64,000 nt of DNA from Streptomyces qinglanensis (lineage in GTDB: Bacteria > Actinomycetota > Actinomycetes > Streptomycetales > Streptomycetaceae): assembly GCF_900111245.1 (NCBI RefSeq), contig NZ_FOGO01000002.1, forward strand, positions 434,001-498,000. The letters are read 5' to 3'. A program made the position numbers and the translations under genes. The notes under the pieces were generated by a model, which was not told where the DNA came from, made no database searches, and was given only the letters and a program-made list of their open reading frames with translations. Positions within the stretch are counted from its first letter, which is position 1. Each line of letters opens with the position of its first letter. Below are positions 44,549-53,380 of the stretch, piece after piece.

Positions 44549-45973
44549 TCAGCCTTCGAGCAGCCGCTGGCCCACGTACTCGCCCTTGCGCGGGCCTCCC
44601 GGCACCGCGAACAGCGCACTCGCCTCGTGCCGCAGGAACCGCGACAGGGCGTCCCCCCGGTCGAGCTTGCGCTGCACCGGGACGAAGCCGCGCAGCGGAT
44701 CGGCCTGCCAGGCCACGAAGAGCAACCCGGCGTCCGGCGTGCCGTCGTCGCGGAACCCGTCGTGGAAGGAGAACGAGCGGCGCAGCATCGCCGCTCCCCC
44801 GTTGCTCGCCGGGGCCGTCACCCGGATGTGCGCGTTCGCGGCGATCAGCGGCTGCCCGTCCGGCCCCCGCTTGTCCAGGTCGGGCGTGGTCCGCTCATGG
44901 CCCCCGGAGAGCGGCGCTCCGTCGGACTTGCGCCGCCCGATGACCTGCTCCTGCTCGCCGAGCGAGTGGGTGTCCCACGCGTCGAGCAGCATCCGGATCC
45001 GCCGCTGCACCACGTAGGAGCCCCCGGCCATCCAGGAGGGGGCACCCGAAGCCGGTACGAAGATCCGCTCGGTGAAGTCCTTCTCCTCGGGTCGGGGATT
45101 GTTGGTCCCGTCGACCTGGCCCATCAGGTTGCGCATCGTGCGGGGGTGCTCGGTGGCGCCAGGAGAGCGGTTGAAACCGGACATCTGCCAGCGCACCCGT
45201 GCCGTGTCCGCCGCCTCGCGCTGCAGGGCCCGCAGCGCGTGGAAGGCGACCAGCGCGTCGTCCGCACCGATCTGCACCCACAGGTCCCCGTCCGAGCGCT
45301 TCTTGTCCAGCGCGTCCGCCGAGAAGTCCGGCAGCGGTGCGAGCTGCGTCGGCAGCCGGTCCGTGAGCCCGGTACGGGAGAAGAACGTACGGCCGAATCC
45401 GAAGGTGACCGTCAGCGAGGCGGGACCGGCGTCCAGCGCGATCCCGGTGTCCCGCTCGCCGTCCGCGGGCGGTTCGCCGGCCATCATCCGCCGGGCCGCC
45501 TCCGACCAGCGGCGCAGCAGTGCCGCGGCCTGCTTGCGACCTGCCCGGGGCGCGAGGTCGAAGGCGAGCAGATGACCGTGCGCCTGGGCGGGGGCCACGA
45601 TTCCGGCCTGGTGCGTGCCGTGGAAGGACACGGCTGCGGAGCCCAGCGAGGACAGGGCGGTGGGTGGCGCGTCCTGGGCCGCCGAGTGGGCCCAGGCGCC
45701 GCCTGCTGCGCCCGCGGCCAGCCCTGCGGCGCCTGCCGCCGAGGCGGTGCCCAGCAGCCGCCGACGGGAGATCCGCCCGTTCTGCTGCGGCTCCCGGCCC
45801 TGCCCGCCGGCCCCGCTGTCGTCGGCCCCGCTGTCGCCGCTGCCGCTGCCGCTGCCGCTGCCGCTGCCGCTGCCGCTGCCGCTGCTGTCGCTGCCGTCCG
45901 GTGTGTCCGGCGCCTCGGGCGTGCGCTGCGCGGGCGGAGTCTTACGCGTCTTACGGGTGTTCTGAGTGCTCAT
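44549..45973 (-). CDS. dtpA: Tat-exported dye-decolorising haem peroxidase
   Basis: A 474-residue DyP-type peroxidase. A Tat signal (SRRRLLGTA, twin Arg near residue 70) follows a long N-terminal tail with a Ser-Gly repeat encoded by hexamers (45835-45890). The family motif GXXDG reads GQVDG, and the proximal haem His is in ANAHIRV near the C-terminal third. In S. lividans the equivalent DtpA is needed for maturation of the copper oxidase GlxA and morphogenesis; the same neighbours (ecuC, sco, copCD) are present here, so the same role is likely. Confidence 0.93.
   Translation of the reverse strand: MSTQNTRKTRKTPPAQRTPEAPDTPDGSDSSGSGSGSGSGSGSGSGDSGADDSGAGGQGREPQQNGRISRRRLLGTASAAGAAGLAAGAAGGAWAHSAAQDAPPTALSSLGSAAVSFHGTHQAGIVAPAQAHGHLLAFDLAPRAGRKQAAALLRRWSEAARRMMAGEPPADGERDTGIALDAGPASLTVTFGFGRTFFSRTGLTDRLPTQLAPLPDFSADALDKKRSDGDLWVQIGADDALVAFHALRALQREAADTARVRWQMSGFNRSPGATEHPRTMRNLMGQVDGTNNPRPEEKDFTERIFVPASGAPSWMAGGSYVVQRRIRMLLDAWDTHSLGEQEQVIGRRKSDGAPLSGGHERTTPDLDKRGPDGQPLIAANAHIRVTAPASNGGAAMLRRSFSFHDGFRDDGTPDAGLLFVAWQADPLRGFVPVQRKLDRGDALSRFLRHEASALFAVPGGPRKGEYVGQRLLEG
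45835..45892 (-). repeat. Hexanucleotide repeat coding Ser-Gly in dtpA
   Basis: About nine near-exact copies of gctgcc/ccgctg encode alternating Ser-Gly before the Tat signal. The array is in frame, so copy-number change lengthens the leader without a frameshift. Confidence 0.85.
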
Positions 45974-45992
45974 GTCGTCGCTCGGTTCCGGC

Positions 45993-48155
45993 TCAGCCGA
46001 TGGTGGCGGTCGTGGTCTTGGTGACCTGGTCGATGTCGGAGGTGCGGACGGTGACCGCGACCTTCCATTTTCCAGCCATGGGCAACTGGAGTCCGCTGGC
46101 TCTCCAGTGCCCTTTCTCCCGCCCGACCGGTTCGAGCGGAACGGACAGCGGGCCGAGGTCCCGCGCGGGCAGCGTGAAGGCGACCTTCACCTCGGCTGCC
46201 TCGACGGGCTTGCCGCTGGGCGCGGTGGTGCGCAGCTCCAGAGTGTTCCCGCCGCGGGTGCCCGGGGAGATCTCCAGCGCGGCCCTCCCCTTCCCGCCCG
46301 GGCCGCCCGTGTCGAACGGCACCTCCACATCCACCGGCCCACCGGGGTCACGCGCCGCCTCGGCCGCACGGACCTGCTCCTCGGTGCGGCCGGGCTCGGT
46401 GCCGGTCAGGACCGTGGTGACGGCGAGCAGCACGACGGCGAGGGCCGTCTCGGCCAGAACCGAGCGGCGCAGCGCGCTGCGCCCCGGATCGGCTTCCCGC
46501 TCCCGGCGCTGCCGGGCGGCGTCGGCGGCCGCCCGCTGGCGGGCCAACTGGGCGGCCCGGACGGGGTCGTCGGAGGTGCTCTCCTGGGCCTGCGCGGGGT
46601 GGCTGCCCTCCGGCGAGTGGGCGCGGCGCGCCTGCGGTGTGTCGTCCGCGCCTGGTGCGGCTGTCCGGACAGTGGCGCGTTCCGGGGCGCGACCGTGCGG
46701 GACGGCTGCCGCCGCACCCGCCGGGGCACCCTGGCTCCCGGAGGCTGCGTTCCGGGGTGCCGTCCCGGTCTGCTCCGGAAGTTCGGTCAACCGGGTTGTC
46801 CACCGCCGGGAGAACCAGGCGACCGACAGCACGGCCCCCACCAGCAGGATTTTCACCACCAGCAGTTGCCCGTACGAGGTGTCCGTCAGCGCGCTCCAGG
46901 AGCCCACCTGCCGCCACGACTGGTACAGCCCCGTCCCCGCCAGCACCACGACGCAGCCGAACGCCAGCCGGGAGAACCGCCGCACAGTCGTGCCCGTGGG
47001 CGAGGGGCCCCAGCGCAGCAGGCAGAACAGTGCGGTCAGACCGCCCAGCCACAGGGCGACGGCGAGCAGGTGCAGCACGTCCACGGGCACTGCCGGCCCG
47101 GTCTGGATACCGGTGGAGGCGTGTTCGGCCAGCGCCCAGGTCGCCGCGAGACCGACGGCCACCAGGGCGCCGCCGGCGGACAGCCCGTAGTGCAGGTCGC
47201 GCCGCTGCCGCGCGCCTTCGCCCTCCTGGGGTGTCTCTTCCGGCTCGTCGGCTGCCTGCCGCGGAGGGGTTCGGCCGTCCCGGGGTGCCTCCTCCGGCTC
47301 GTCGGCTGCCCGCTGCCGCGCGTACACGCCGAAGAGCACCGAGGTGAAGAGCGCACCGGCCGCGAGCAGCAGCAGCCGGGAGACGAGAGCGGCTCCCGGC
47401 TTGGTGGCGACCACGTCCTTGAGCCCGCCCAGGTCGAGGACGTCCGCGAACCGGCCCGAACCGGTGTAGGGCCCGCGCAGCAGCAGCAGCGCCAGCGTCG
47501 ACGCCGCCAGGAGGCTCCAGCCGGTGGTCACCAGGCGCTGCACCGCGCGTGAGGAGGCGGCCCGCGGCGAGCACAGCAGCACGAAAGCCGCCCCGCCGAT
47601 CAGCAGGACGAAGCCCGCGTAGGCGGCGTACCGCCCGATGCCGTAGCAGGCGCCCACGGTCCCGCCGCCCGCGTTCTCGTCCTGCTGCGGCACCTTCGCG
47701 CTCGTCTCGGACGGTTTGCCGATCGAGAAGGTGAACGCGCCCGAGACGGGGTGGCTGTCCGCGGAGACGGCCTGCCAGGCGACGGTGTAGGTGCCCTGGC
47801 CCAGCCCCTGGTCGAGCGCGACCGTGCGCCGCACCGTGCCGCCCGTGCCGGTGTCGCGGACCGTCCCGGTGTCGACCCGCGCACCCCGCGGGTCCAGGAC
47901 CCGGATGGCACCGTCCGACATGGCCACGCCCTCGGAGAAGTCGAGCGTGACCTGCCGGGGCGCGTCGTCCACCACAGCGCCCTCCGCGGGATCGCTGCCC
48001 GTCAGAGCGGCGTGCGCCGCTGCCGGACCCGCCAGTGCCAGCACTCCCAGCAGCGCGGCAGCGACCGCGGCGAGGGCCGACAGCGTGCGGACAGTGGCGC
48101 GGGAGGTGGTGCGGAGGGAGCCTGGGACGGTGGACGACACGCCTGCGAACCTCAC
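45993..48155 (-). CDS. CopC-CopD fusion copper transport protein (YcnJ-like)
   Basis: A 720-residue protein with a signal peptide, an N-terminal CopC beta-barrel (HAALTGSDP starts the mature form; DSHPVSG is the second metal-site His), about eight membrane helices of the CopD type, and a long extracytoplasmic C-terminal domain. In Bacillus YcnJ and in streptomycetes this arrangement moves copper across the membrane. A Pro/Ala/Glu-rich linker splits the membrane part. GTG 48155 overlaps the ecuC stop (GTGA). Confidence 0.9.
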   Translation of the reverse strand: MRFAGVSSTVPGSLRTTSRATVRTLSALAAVAAALLGVLALAGPAAAHAALTGSDPAEGAVVDDAPRQVTLDFSEGVAMSDGAIRVLDPRGARVDTGTVRDTGTGGTVRRTVALDQGLGQGTYTVAWQAVSADSHPVSGAFTFSIGKPSETSAKVPQQDENAGGGTVGACYGIGRYAAYAGFVLLIGGAAFVLLCSPRAASSRAVQRLVTTGWSLLAASTLALLLLRGPYTGSGRFADVLDLGGLKDVVATKPGAALVSRLLLLAAGALFTSVLFGVYARQRAADEPEEAPRDGRTPPRQAADEPEETPQEGEGARQRRDLHYGLSAGGALVAVGLAATWALAEHASTGIQTGPAVPVDVLHLLAVALWLGGLTALFCLLRWGPSPTGTTVRRFSRLAFGCVVVLAGTGLYQSWRQVGSWSALTDTSYGQLLVVKILLVGAVLSVAWFSRRWTTRLTELPEQTGTAPRNAASGSQGAPAGAAAAVPHGRAPERATVRTAAPGADDTPQARRAHSPEGSHPAQAQESTSDDPVRAAQLARQRAAADAARQRREREADPGRSALRRSVLAETALAVVLLAVTTVLTGTEPGRTEEQVRAAEAARDPGGPVDVEVPFDTGGPGGKGRAALEISPGTRGGNTLELRTTAPSGKPVEAAEVKVAFTLPARDLGPLSVPLEPVGREKGHWRASGLQLPMAGKWKVAVTVRTSDIDQVTKTTTATIG

Positions 48156-48637
48156 TTCTGGTGTGTGTAGTTCGTCGCTTCGACGGGAGCCTTGACCGTG
48201 ACGGCGCCGGACCGCTGGAAGTGCAGCACGAAGGTGACCGTCTGGCCCTTCGTCGGCTTGTGCTCCAGTTCCATCAGCATCAGATGGTTGCCGCCGCGCC
48301 CCAGTTCGAGCTTGCCGTGCGCGGGCACGGACAGCGACTTCACCCGCTGCATCTGCTGTTCGACGGTCTTGTGCAGTTCGACCTTGCCCGCCACGTCGCT
48401 GGAGACCGACGTCAGCTTGTCGGCGCTGTCGCCGCTGTTGCGTACGGTCAGGAAGCCCCCGGCCATCTCCTCGGTCGGCGGCTGCGGCACGTAGGCGCCG
48501 CTGACCTTCAGCTCCGGACGGCCGTCCCCTTTCCCTTCGTCCTTCCCGTCCCCGCCGCCGGAGGAGCAGCCGGTCAGGGCGAGCGCGAACACGGCGCCCA
48601 GTGCCAGGGCGGGGAGCGGGCGGCGTGCGGCGGTCAC
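48152..48637 (-). CDS. ecuC: Extracytoplasmic copper chaperone PCu(A)C
   Basis: A 161-residue lipoprotein (LALTGC lipobox) with the PCu(A)C copper motif H-x(n)-M-x(n)-H-x-M: ELHKTVEQQM, then NHLMLM. It hands Cu(I) to Sco-type proteins for cytochrome oxidase and, in streptomycetes, is known as ECuC. The GTG start overlaps the sco stop by 4 bp. Confidence 0.93.
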   Translation of the reverse strand: MTAARRPLPALALGAVFALALTGCSSGGGDGKDEGKGDGRPELKVSGAYVPQPPTEEMAGGFLTVRNSGDSADKLTSVSSDVAGKVELHKTVEQQMQRVKSLSVPAHGKLELGRGGNHLMLMELEHKPTKGQTVTFVLHFQRSGAVTVKAPVEATNYTHQK

Positions 48638-49314
48638 GGGTTCTTCCCCTCGATCAGCTTGGGCAGGTCCTTCTTGAGGATGTCCGGCCCGGAATTGCCC
48701 TCCGTGTAGAGGACGTGCGCCTTGTCGTCCTCGGGAGAGAAGGCGAGTACCTGGGCACCGTGTGTGGAGACGACGTCGCCGTTCTTCTTCTTGTACGAGG
48801 GCGCGATGCTGACGCCCACACTGCGGGCGCCGGCCTGGATGGTGTCGAAGTCGCCGGTGAGCCCGATGAAGGACGGGTCCTGGCCGTCCAGCCACTTCCG
48901 GAGCTCCTTGGGGGTGTCCCGCTTCGGATCACTCGTGACGAAGACGACCCGCAGTTTCTTCTGCTGCTCCTTGGGCAGCTTGGACTTGGCCAGGGAGATG
49001 TTGCTCATGGTCAGCGGGCAGATGTCCGGGCAGTGCGTGTAACCGAAGTAGAGCAGCGTGGGGTGGCCCTTCGTCTTCTCGATCAGGTCGTAGCTCTTGC
49101 CGTGCGTGTCGGTGAGCGTCAGATCGGGCTTGCTGAAGGGCTGGTCCAGGACGGTGCCGCCCTTGGGCTGCTGCTGCTCGACCGTCGCCGGCTTGTCCGC
49201 GGCGCTGTCGCCGTCGTCGTCGGAGCCGCAGCCCGCCAGGGCGAGCCCGGCGGCCGCGACCAGTGCCGCGGTTGCCGCGGCCGTTCTCATGGTGCGCATA
49301 GTGCTTGTCCGCAT
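48634..49314 (-). CDS. sco: Sco1/SenC copper chaperone
   Basis: A 226-residue lipoprotein (LALAGC) with a thioredoxin-like domain and the copper-binding CPDIC (Cys-x3-Cys) motif plus the distal His in VSTHGAQ. Sco delivers copper to the CuA site of cytochrome c oxidase. ATG 49314 is the outermost plausible start; ATG 49299 and 49290 are alternatives, none with a strong ribosome site. First gene of the sco-ecuC-copCD-dtpA unit, behind a terminator. Confidence 0.94.
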   Translation of the reverse strand: MRTSTMRTMRTAAATAALVAAAGLALAGCGSDDDGDSAADKPATVEQQQPKGGTVLDQPFSKPDLTLTDTHGKSYDLIEKTKGHPTLLYFGYTHCPDICPLTMSNISLAKSKLPKEQQKKLRVVFVTSDPKRDTPKELRKWLDGQDPSFIGLTGDFDTIQAGARSVGVSIAPSYKKKNGDVVSTHGAQVLAFSPEDDKAHVLYTEGNSGPDILKKDLPKLIEGKNP

Positions 49315-49344
49315 CGTGCAGTAGGGATCGTGCAGGGCCGGGAC

Positions 49345-49375
49345 GGTGCGGGCGGCGACCGGCGCCGCCCGCACC
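49345..49375 (-). terminator. 13-bp hairpin between ycnI-like gene and sco
   Basis: ggtgcgggcggcg (49345-49357) pairs perfectly with 49363-49375 over an ACCGG loop. It lies between the ycnI-like gene and sco on the minus strand, so sco probably has its own promoter or depends on read-through. Confidence 0.8.
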
Positions 49376-49402
49376 ACCGCGGGGGAAGGTACGGGGCCGG
49401 GG

Positions 49403-50137
49403 TCAGGCAGTGCGGCGGCGCCCCGCCAGGACGCCGAAGGCGATGCCCGCGACGCCGACGACGATGCCCACCACGCCGAGGACACGCGCGGTGGTGTCGG
49501 AGCCGGAACCGGCGTCCTCCTCAGGGGCTGCCGCGGCCTTTCCGGCGGCCTTTCCGGCAGACTTGGCGTCGGCCGCGGAGTCGCCCGCGTCCGCTCCGGA
49601 CTCCTCCGCCGCCGCCAGCTTCAGCACCGGCGCCGGGTGCTCGGGCTCCGCCGCGCCCTCCTGCGGCTCCTCGATCCAACGCACGACATCGTCGTCGTCA
49701 TAGGTCTGCAGCGCCTTGAACACCAGATGGTCCGCGTCCTTCGGAAGCTGCCCCATGGAGACGGGGAACTGCTGGAACTCGCCCGGCCCCACCTTCCCGC
49801 CGCTCCAGGTGACCTTCGAGACGGCCTCGGTGACCTTCTCGCCGTGCATCGTGATCGGCTTGTCCAGCTTCTTCTTCTCGACCTTGACGTCCCAGCCGGG
49901 TACCGGCTGCGGCATCACGGACGTCAGCGGATGGTCCGCCGGGAAGGCGACCTCCAGCTTGACGGTGGACGCGTCGTCCTTCTCGTTCGGCACCTTGAAG
50001 TTGACGGTGCTGTAGCCGCCCTTGGCGGCCTCCTGCGGGTCGACGCCGACGTGCGCCGAGGCGGGCCCCGCGACCAGCAGGACGGTTCCGGCGGCGAGGG
50101 CGCAGACGGTTGCGGCGCGGCGGTTGGCGATCTTCAT
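49403..50137 (-). CDS. ycnI: YcnI-like (DUF1775) copper-binding membrane-anchored protein
   Basis: A 244-residue exported protein: signal peptide (cleavage after ASA, mature N-terminus HVGV with the conserved His), a DUF1775 beta-sandwich with the conserved Trp in GWDVKVE, a long Ala/Ser/Lys linker and a C-terminal membrane anchor. YcnI proteins bind Cu(II) through the N-terminal His and a Trp. AGGAG precedes ATG 50137. Confidence 0.9.
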   Translation of the reverse strand: MKIANRRAATVCALAAGTVLLVAGPASAHVGVDPQEAAKGGYSTVNFKVPNEKDDASTVKLEVAFPADHPLTSVMPQPVPGWDVKVEKKKLDKPITMHGEKVTEAVSKVTWSGGKVGPGEFQQFPVSMGQLPKDADHLVFKALQTYDDDDVVRWIEEPQEGAAEPEHPAPVLKLAAAEESGADAGDSAADAKSAGKAAGKAAAAPEEDAGSGSDTTARVLGVVGIVVGVAGIAFGVLAGRRRTA

Positions 50138-50291
50138 GAAATGAGCTCCTGAATGGCACAGGACGGATGGCATGGCACCGGAGGCGGGCGCAGGCGCGCG
50201 AGGGCCCGCATCGCGCGCCGCTGCCACGGCCGCGCCGGCCGCACCCCCTAGCGGGGCGGGCAGGTCGGTCCCGGTGAGCGTCGTGCGTGCG

Positions 50292-51170
50292 TCAGGCCGC
50301 GAGCGCGAAAGCGTCCGCCTGCCGCACGGGCGGGCCGCGCCGGTGGACGGAGTGCTGCAGCAGCAGGGAGGACGGGGGCGCCGTCTCGTCCTCCGCGCGC
50401 TCGGGAACGGGCCGCGCCGGAACCCCCGGCAGCAGCCCGTTGTGCAGGGCCCGGACGAAGGCCAGGGCGGTGCGCAGGGCACGCGCGGCCACCAGCTCCT
50501 CGGCCACTGCTGCGGCTCCGGACGACAGCCGCACCAGCCGCCACAGCGCGGCCTCGCCCCGCCGCAGCATCCAGCCGAGCAGCAGCGCGGCACACAGGTG
50601 CCCGAGCAGCATCGGTACGTCCAGCAGACCGGCCGCGGCACGTGCCGCCTCGTGCAGGCAGTCGAGCGGGGTGCCGGGGAAGGCGCCCGCGGCGGCGGTC
50701 TCGTGCGCGGCGTGCGCCGCACCTCCGGCCGCGCTTCCGGCATCGCTCGCGCCCGCGGCGGTCTGCGGATCGAGCCCGGCGCTCACCACCACCCGGCGCG
50801 CCTCGGCGTCGCTCAGGGGCGCGCCGCCGCCGTGGCACAGCAGCTTCCCCGCCAGAGCCTGGATGCCGCCCGGCTGCGGGGCGCCCGGAGCGGCCGCTGC
50901 CGCTTCGGCGTGCAGCCTGTGGGAGCCCATCGAGAACACCAGGTGCAGGGCGACCTGCCCCAGCGCGAGCAGCCCCGCGATACCGGGCAGCGAGCGCTCC
51001 CGCCCGGCGAGCGCGACGGCGACCGCGAAGACGCAGCCGAAGCCGAGTGCCAGCGTGCCGAACGGGAGCACGGTTCCGGCGGCGAGCACATGGCCCGCGG
51101 CGGACACGGTGACGCAGACCGCGGCGAACACCGCGGCCCGCAGCAGTCTCAGGTCCGCACCGGCAGTCAT
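50292..51170 (-). CDS. Integral membrane protein of the copper locus
   Basis: Not assigned to a family. A 292-residue membrane protein with about four N-terminal helices, a His-rich loop (HRLHAEAAAAA, HAAHETA) and a further helix pair. It is the first gene of the minus-strand copper locus, upstream of the ycnI-like gene, and the histidines suggest metal handling. Similar genes sit at this position in other streptomycetes as far as I recall. ATG 51170. Confidence 0.75.
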   Translation of the reverse strand: MTAGADLRLLRAAVFAAVCVTVSAAGHVLAAGTVLPFGTLALGFGCVFAVAVALAGRERSLPGIAGLLALGQVALHLVFSMGSHRLHAEAAAAAPGAPQPGGIQALAGKLLCHGGGAPLSDAEARRVVVSAGLDPQTAAGASDAGSAAGGAAHAAHETAAAGAFPGTPLDCLHEAARAAAGLLDVPMLLGHLCAALLLGWMLRRGEAALWRLVRLSSGAAAVAEELVAARALRTALAFVRALHNGLLPGVPARPVPERAEDETAPPSSLLLQHSVHRRGPPVRQADAFALAA

Positions 51171-51455
51171 GGCCGCGCCATCATCTCACCGCCGTCCCAG
51201 GCCGCACACACCAGGGCCACACCCGCTCCACCGGTGCTCAACCGACCCACCGGTGCTCCGCGCCAGCGTGCGCAGGCGCCCTCCGCCGGGGGCGTGCAGG
51301 CCGGTCCGCGCTTCCGCCGTACCCGCACGAAGGGCCACGGTCCCGCCACCCGGCGCCGGGCTCTCCGCCGTACGGGGGGCATCGCCGCGGCACCGCGTAG
51401 TGCCGGTACGCGCAGGCAATAGGTAAGCGTGTGTCGAGCCGCATGGAGGGTGAGC

Positions 51456-51896
51456 ATGAGCAGCCTGTGGTGGTCTCTCCGGCTACGGCGCGAAGCCGCC
51501 AGTGTGCCGCTAGCGCGCCAACTCCTGCTGAGCTCGATGGCCTCGGCCGGCGTCGACCCGGATGTCGCCTACGACATGTGCCTGGCACTGTCGGAGGCGT
51601 GCGCCAACGCGGTCGAGCACGGCAGCGCCGCCGGTGACCTGGGCGGCGCCTACCGTGTCTCGGCCTACCTGGAGGGCAACCGCTGCCGCATCGAGGTGGC
51701 GGACACCGGTCCAGGCTTCCCCGCCGGATACGACCCCCGCTGCGGGAGCGAGGCGGAGAGCGGGCGCGGCCTCTACCTGATCGCGTCCCTCGCCGATCAC
51801 GTGCGGTTCCGCAACCGCTCCGGGCGCGGTGGAGCCGTCGTCAGCTTCGACAAGGTGCTCGACCGCCGCGACGGGCATCTGATGACCGCCTCCTGA
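51456..51896 (+). CDS. HATPase anti-sigma-type serine kinase-like protein
   Basis: A 146-residue GHKL ATPase of the RsbW/SpoIIAB type. The N box (LSEACANAVEHG) and the G1 box (VADTGPGFP) plus GRGLYLIASLAD are clear. Such proteins bind sigma factors or anti-anti-sigma factors and are antagonised by PP2C phosphatases like the one convergent at 52038. GGAGGGTGAG precedes ATG 51456. Confidence 0.92.
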   Translation: MSSLWWSLRLRREAASVPLARQLLLSSMASAGVDPDVAYDMCLALSEACANAVEHGSAAGDLGGAYRVSAYLEGNRCRIEVADTGPGFPAGYDPRCGSEAESGRGLYLIASLADHVRFRNRSGRGGAVVSFDKVLDRRDGHLMTAS

Positions 51897-52037
51897 CCCG
51901 GGAGGTCCCGGTGCCCGGCGGGACCGGTCCGGGCCGCAGGCGCGACGGGCGGCGGCCGGAACGCCGCTCCCGGTCCGGCGCAGCCGGACCCCGGCAGATG
52001 CGGCGGAACCGCCCTTCCGTCCGGACCGTCCGCTGCC

Positions 52038-53138
52038 TCAGGTCTCGGTCGCGGCGGCCCGCTGCGCGTGGGAGACCGTGGGATTCCGGTAGCGCAGCAG
52101 CAGCATGGCGGCGTCGTCGTGCAGCGGAGAGCGCACATGCTCCTGGATGTCCTGCCGCACCGCCTCCAGCGCGCCCTCCGCGTCCGCGTCCTTGAGGAGA
52201 TGGGCACGGTGGTCGAGCGGATAGAAGAGGTTGTCGCTGTCGCGGGCCTCGGTGACGCCGTCGGTGTACAGCAGCAGTTGGTCGCCCGGCGCGAACGGCA
52301 CCTCGTGCGGACGCGGCGGCTCGCTGCCGTGCAGGCCCAGGCCCAGCGGCAGGGAGCGCCGCGGCGGCTCGGCGAAGTGCACGCTGCCGTCCTGCCGGAT
52401 CGCCAGCGGGGCGGGATGTCCGAAGTTGAGCAGCGTCGCGGTGCGTGTCCCGGCCCCGTGCGGCACCTCGGCGAGCACCGCCGTCACGAACTTCTCGCCC
52501 AGCAGGTGCCGGTCCAGGGCCCGTTCCAGCCGGTCCCCCACGGTGGCCAGGTCCGGCTCGTCGTAGGCGGCCTCGCGGAACGCGCCGAGCACCACCGCGG
52601 CGGTCTCCACCGCTTCCAGCCCCTTGCCCTGGACGTCGCCGATGATCACCCGCACCCCGTGCGGCGAGGTGACCACCTCGTACAGGTCGCCGCCGATCCG
52701 GGCCTCCGCGACGGCCGAGGTGTAGGAGACGGCCACCTGCAGCCGCCCGGCGCTGCGCGGCACCGGGCGCAGCAGCACCCGCTGTGCGGCCTCTGCGATG
52801 GAGCGCACGTTGGCCAGCTCCGCCTCCCGCTTCTGCCGCATCGCGGTCGCCAGCAGCGCCGCCACGGAGACCCCGGCCACGGAGATCAGCGTCGCGTTGC
52901 CGCGCCGCTCGCCGAACTGGCCGTTGTAGAGGCTGAGCGCGATCGACAGCGCCATCGCCAGCGCACCGACCAGCGCGGTGCGCCGTTTGCCGCCGCTCAG
53001 CCCGGCGAACGCCGGACCGAGCGCCATCATCGGCTGCAGGCCGATGCCGGACCCGCCGGTCAGATCGGCGGCACCGACGGCACCCATGGCGAGGAAGGGA
53101 AACGCGGACAGCAGTCCGGTCCGCAACCGGGGAACCAA
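52038..53138 (-). CDS. Membrane-bound SpoIIE-type PP2C phosphatase
   Basis: A 366-residue protein with about four N-terminal membrane segments and a C-terminal PP2C/SpoIIE serine phosphatase. Metal-binding motifs are visible: GGDLYEV, GDVQGKG, YTDGVTEA and DDAAMLL. TTG 53138 with AAGGAAGAG nine bases upstream is my preferred start; ATG 53204 lacks a ribosome site. It may dephosphorylate an anti-anti-sigma factor regulated by the kinase-like gene next door. Confidence 0.9.
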   Translation of the reverse strand: MVPRLRTGLLSAFPFLAMGAVGAADLTGGSGIGLQPMMALGPAFAGLSGGKRRTALVGALAMALSIALSLYNGQFGERRGNATLISVAGVSVAALLATAMRQKREAELANVRSIAEAAQRVLLRPVPRSAGRLQVAVSYTSAVAEARIGGDLYEVVTSPHGVRVIIGDVQGKGLEAVETAAVVLGAFREAAYDEPDLATVGDRLERALDRHLLGEKFVTAVLAEVPHGAGTRTATLLNFGHPAPLAIRQDGSVHFAEPPRRSLPLGLGLHGSEPPRPHEVPFAPGDQLLLYTDGVTEARDSDNLFYPLDHRAHLLKDADAEGALEAVRQDIQEHVRSPLHDDAAMLLLRYRNPTVSHAQRAAATET

Positions 53139-53380
53139 AGCGTGCTCTCTTCCTTGTCGATGACAGGCCCAGCAGGCTCGTGCCGTGACGTCGTCTCCCG
53201 TCATCGCCGCTGTGCTCGATGGTCCGGTCCGGAACCCGGCCGGTGCCGGGGCTGCCGCCCGGAGGGTGCCGGGGCTGCCGGCCGGCCGGGTGCCGGGGTA
53301 CGCCCCGCGGCGTCCGGTACCGGACGGTGCCCGTCAGCGTGGAGGCACCGCGCGTGCTGCCGCCCGGTGCGCGCGCGGGC

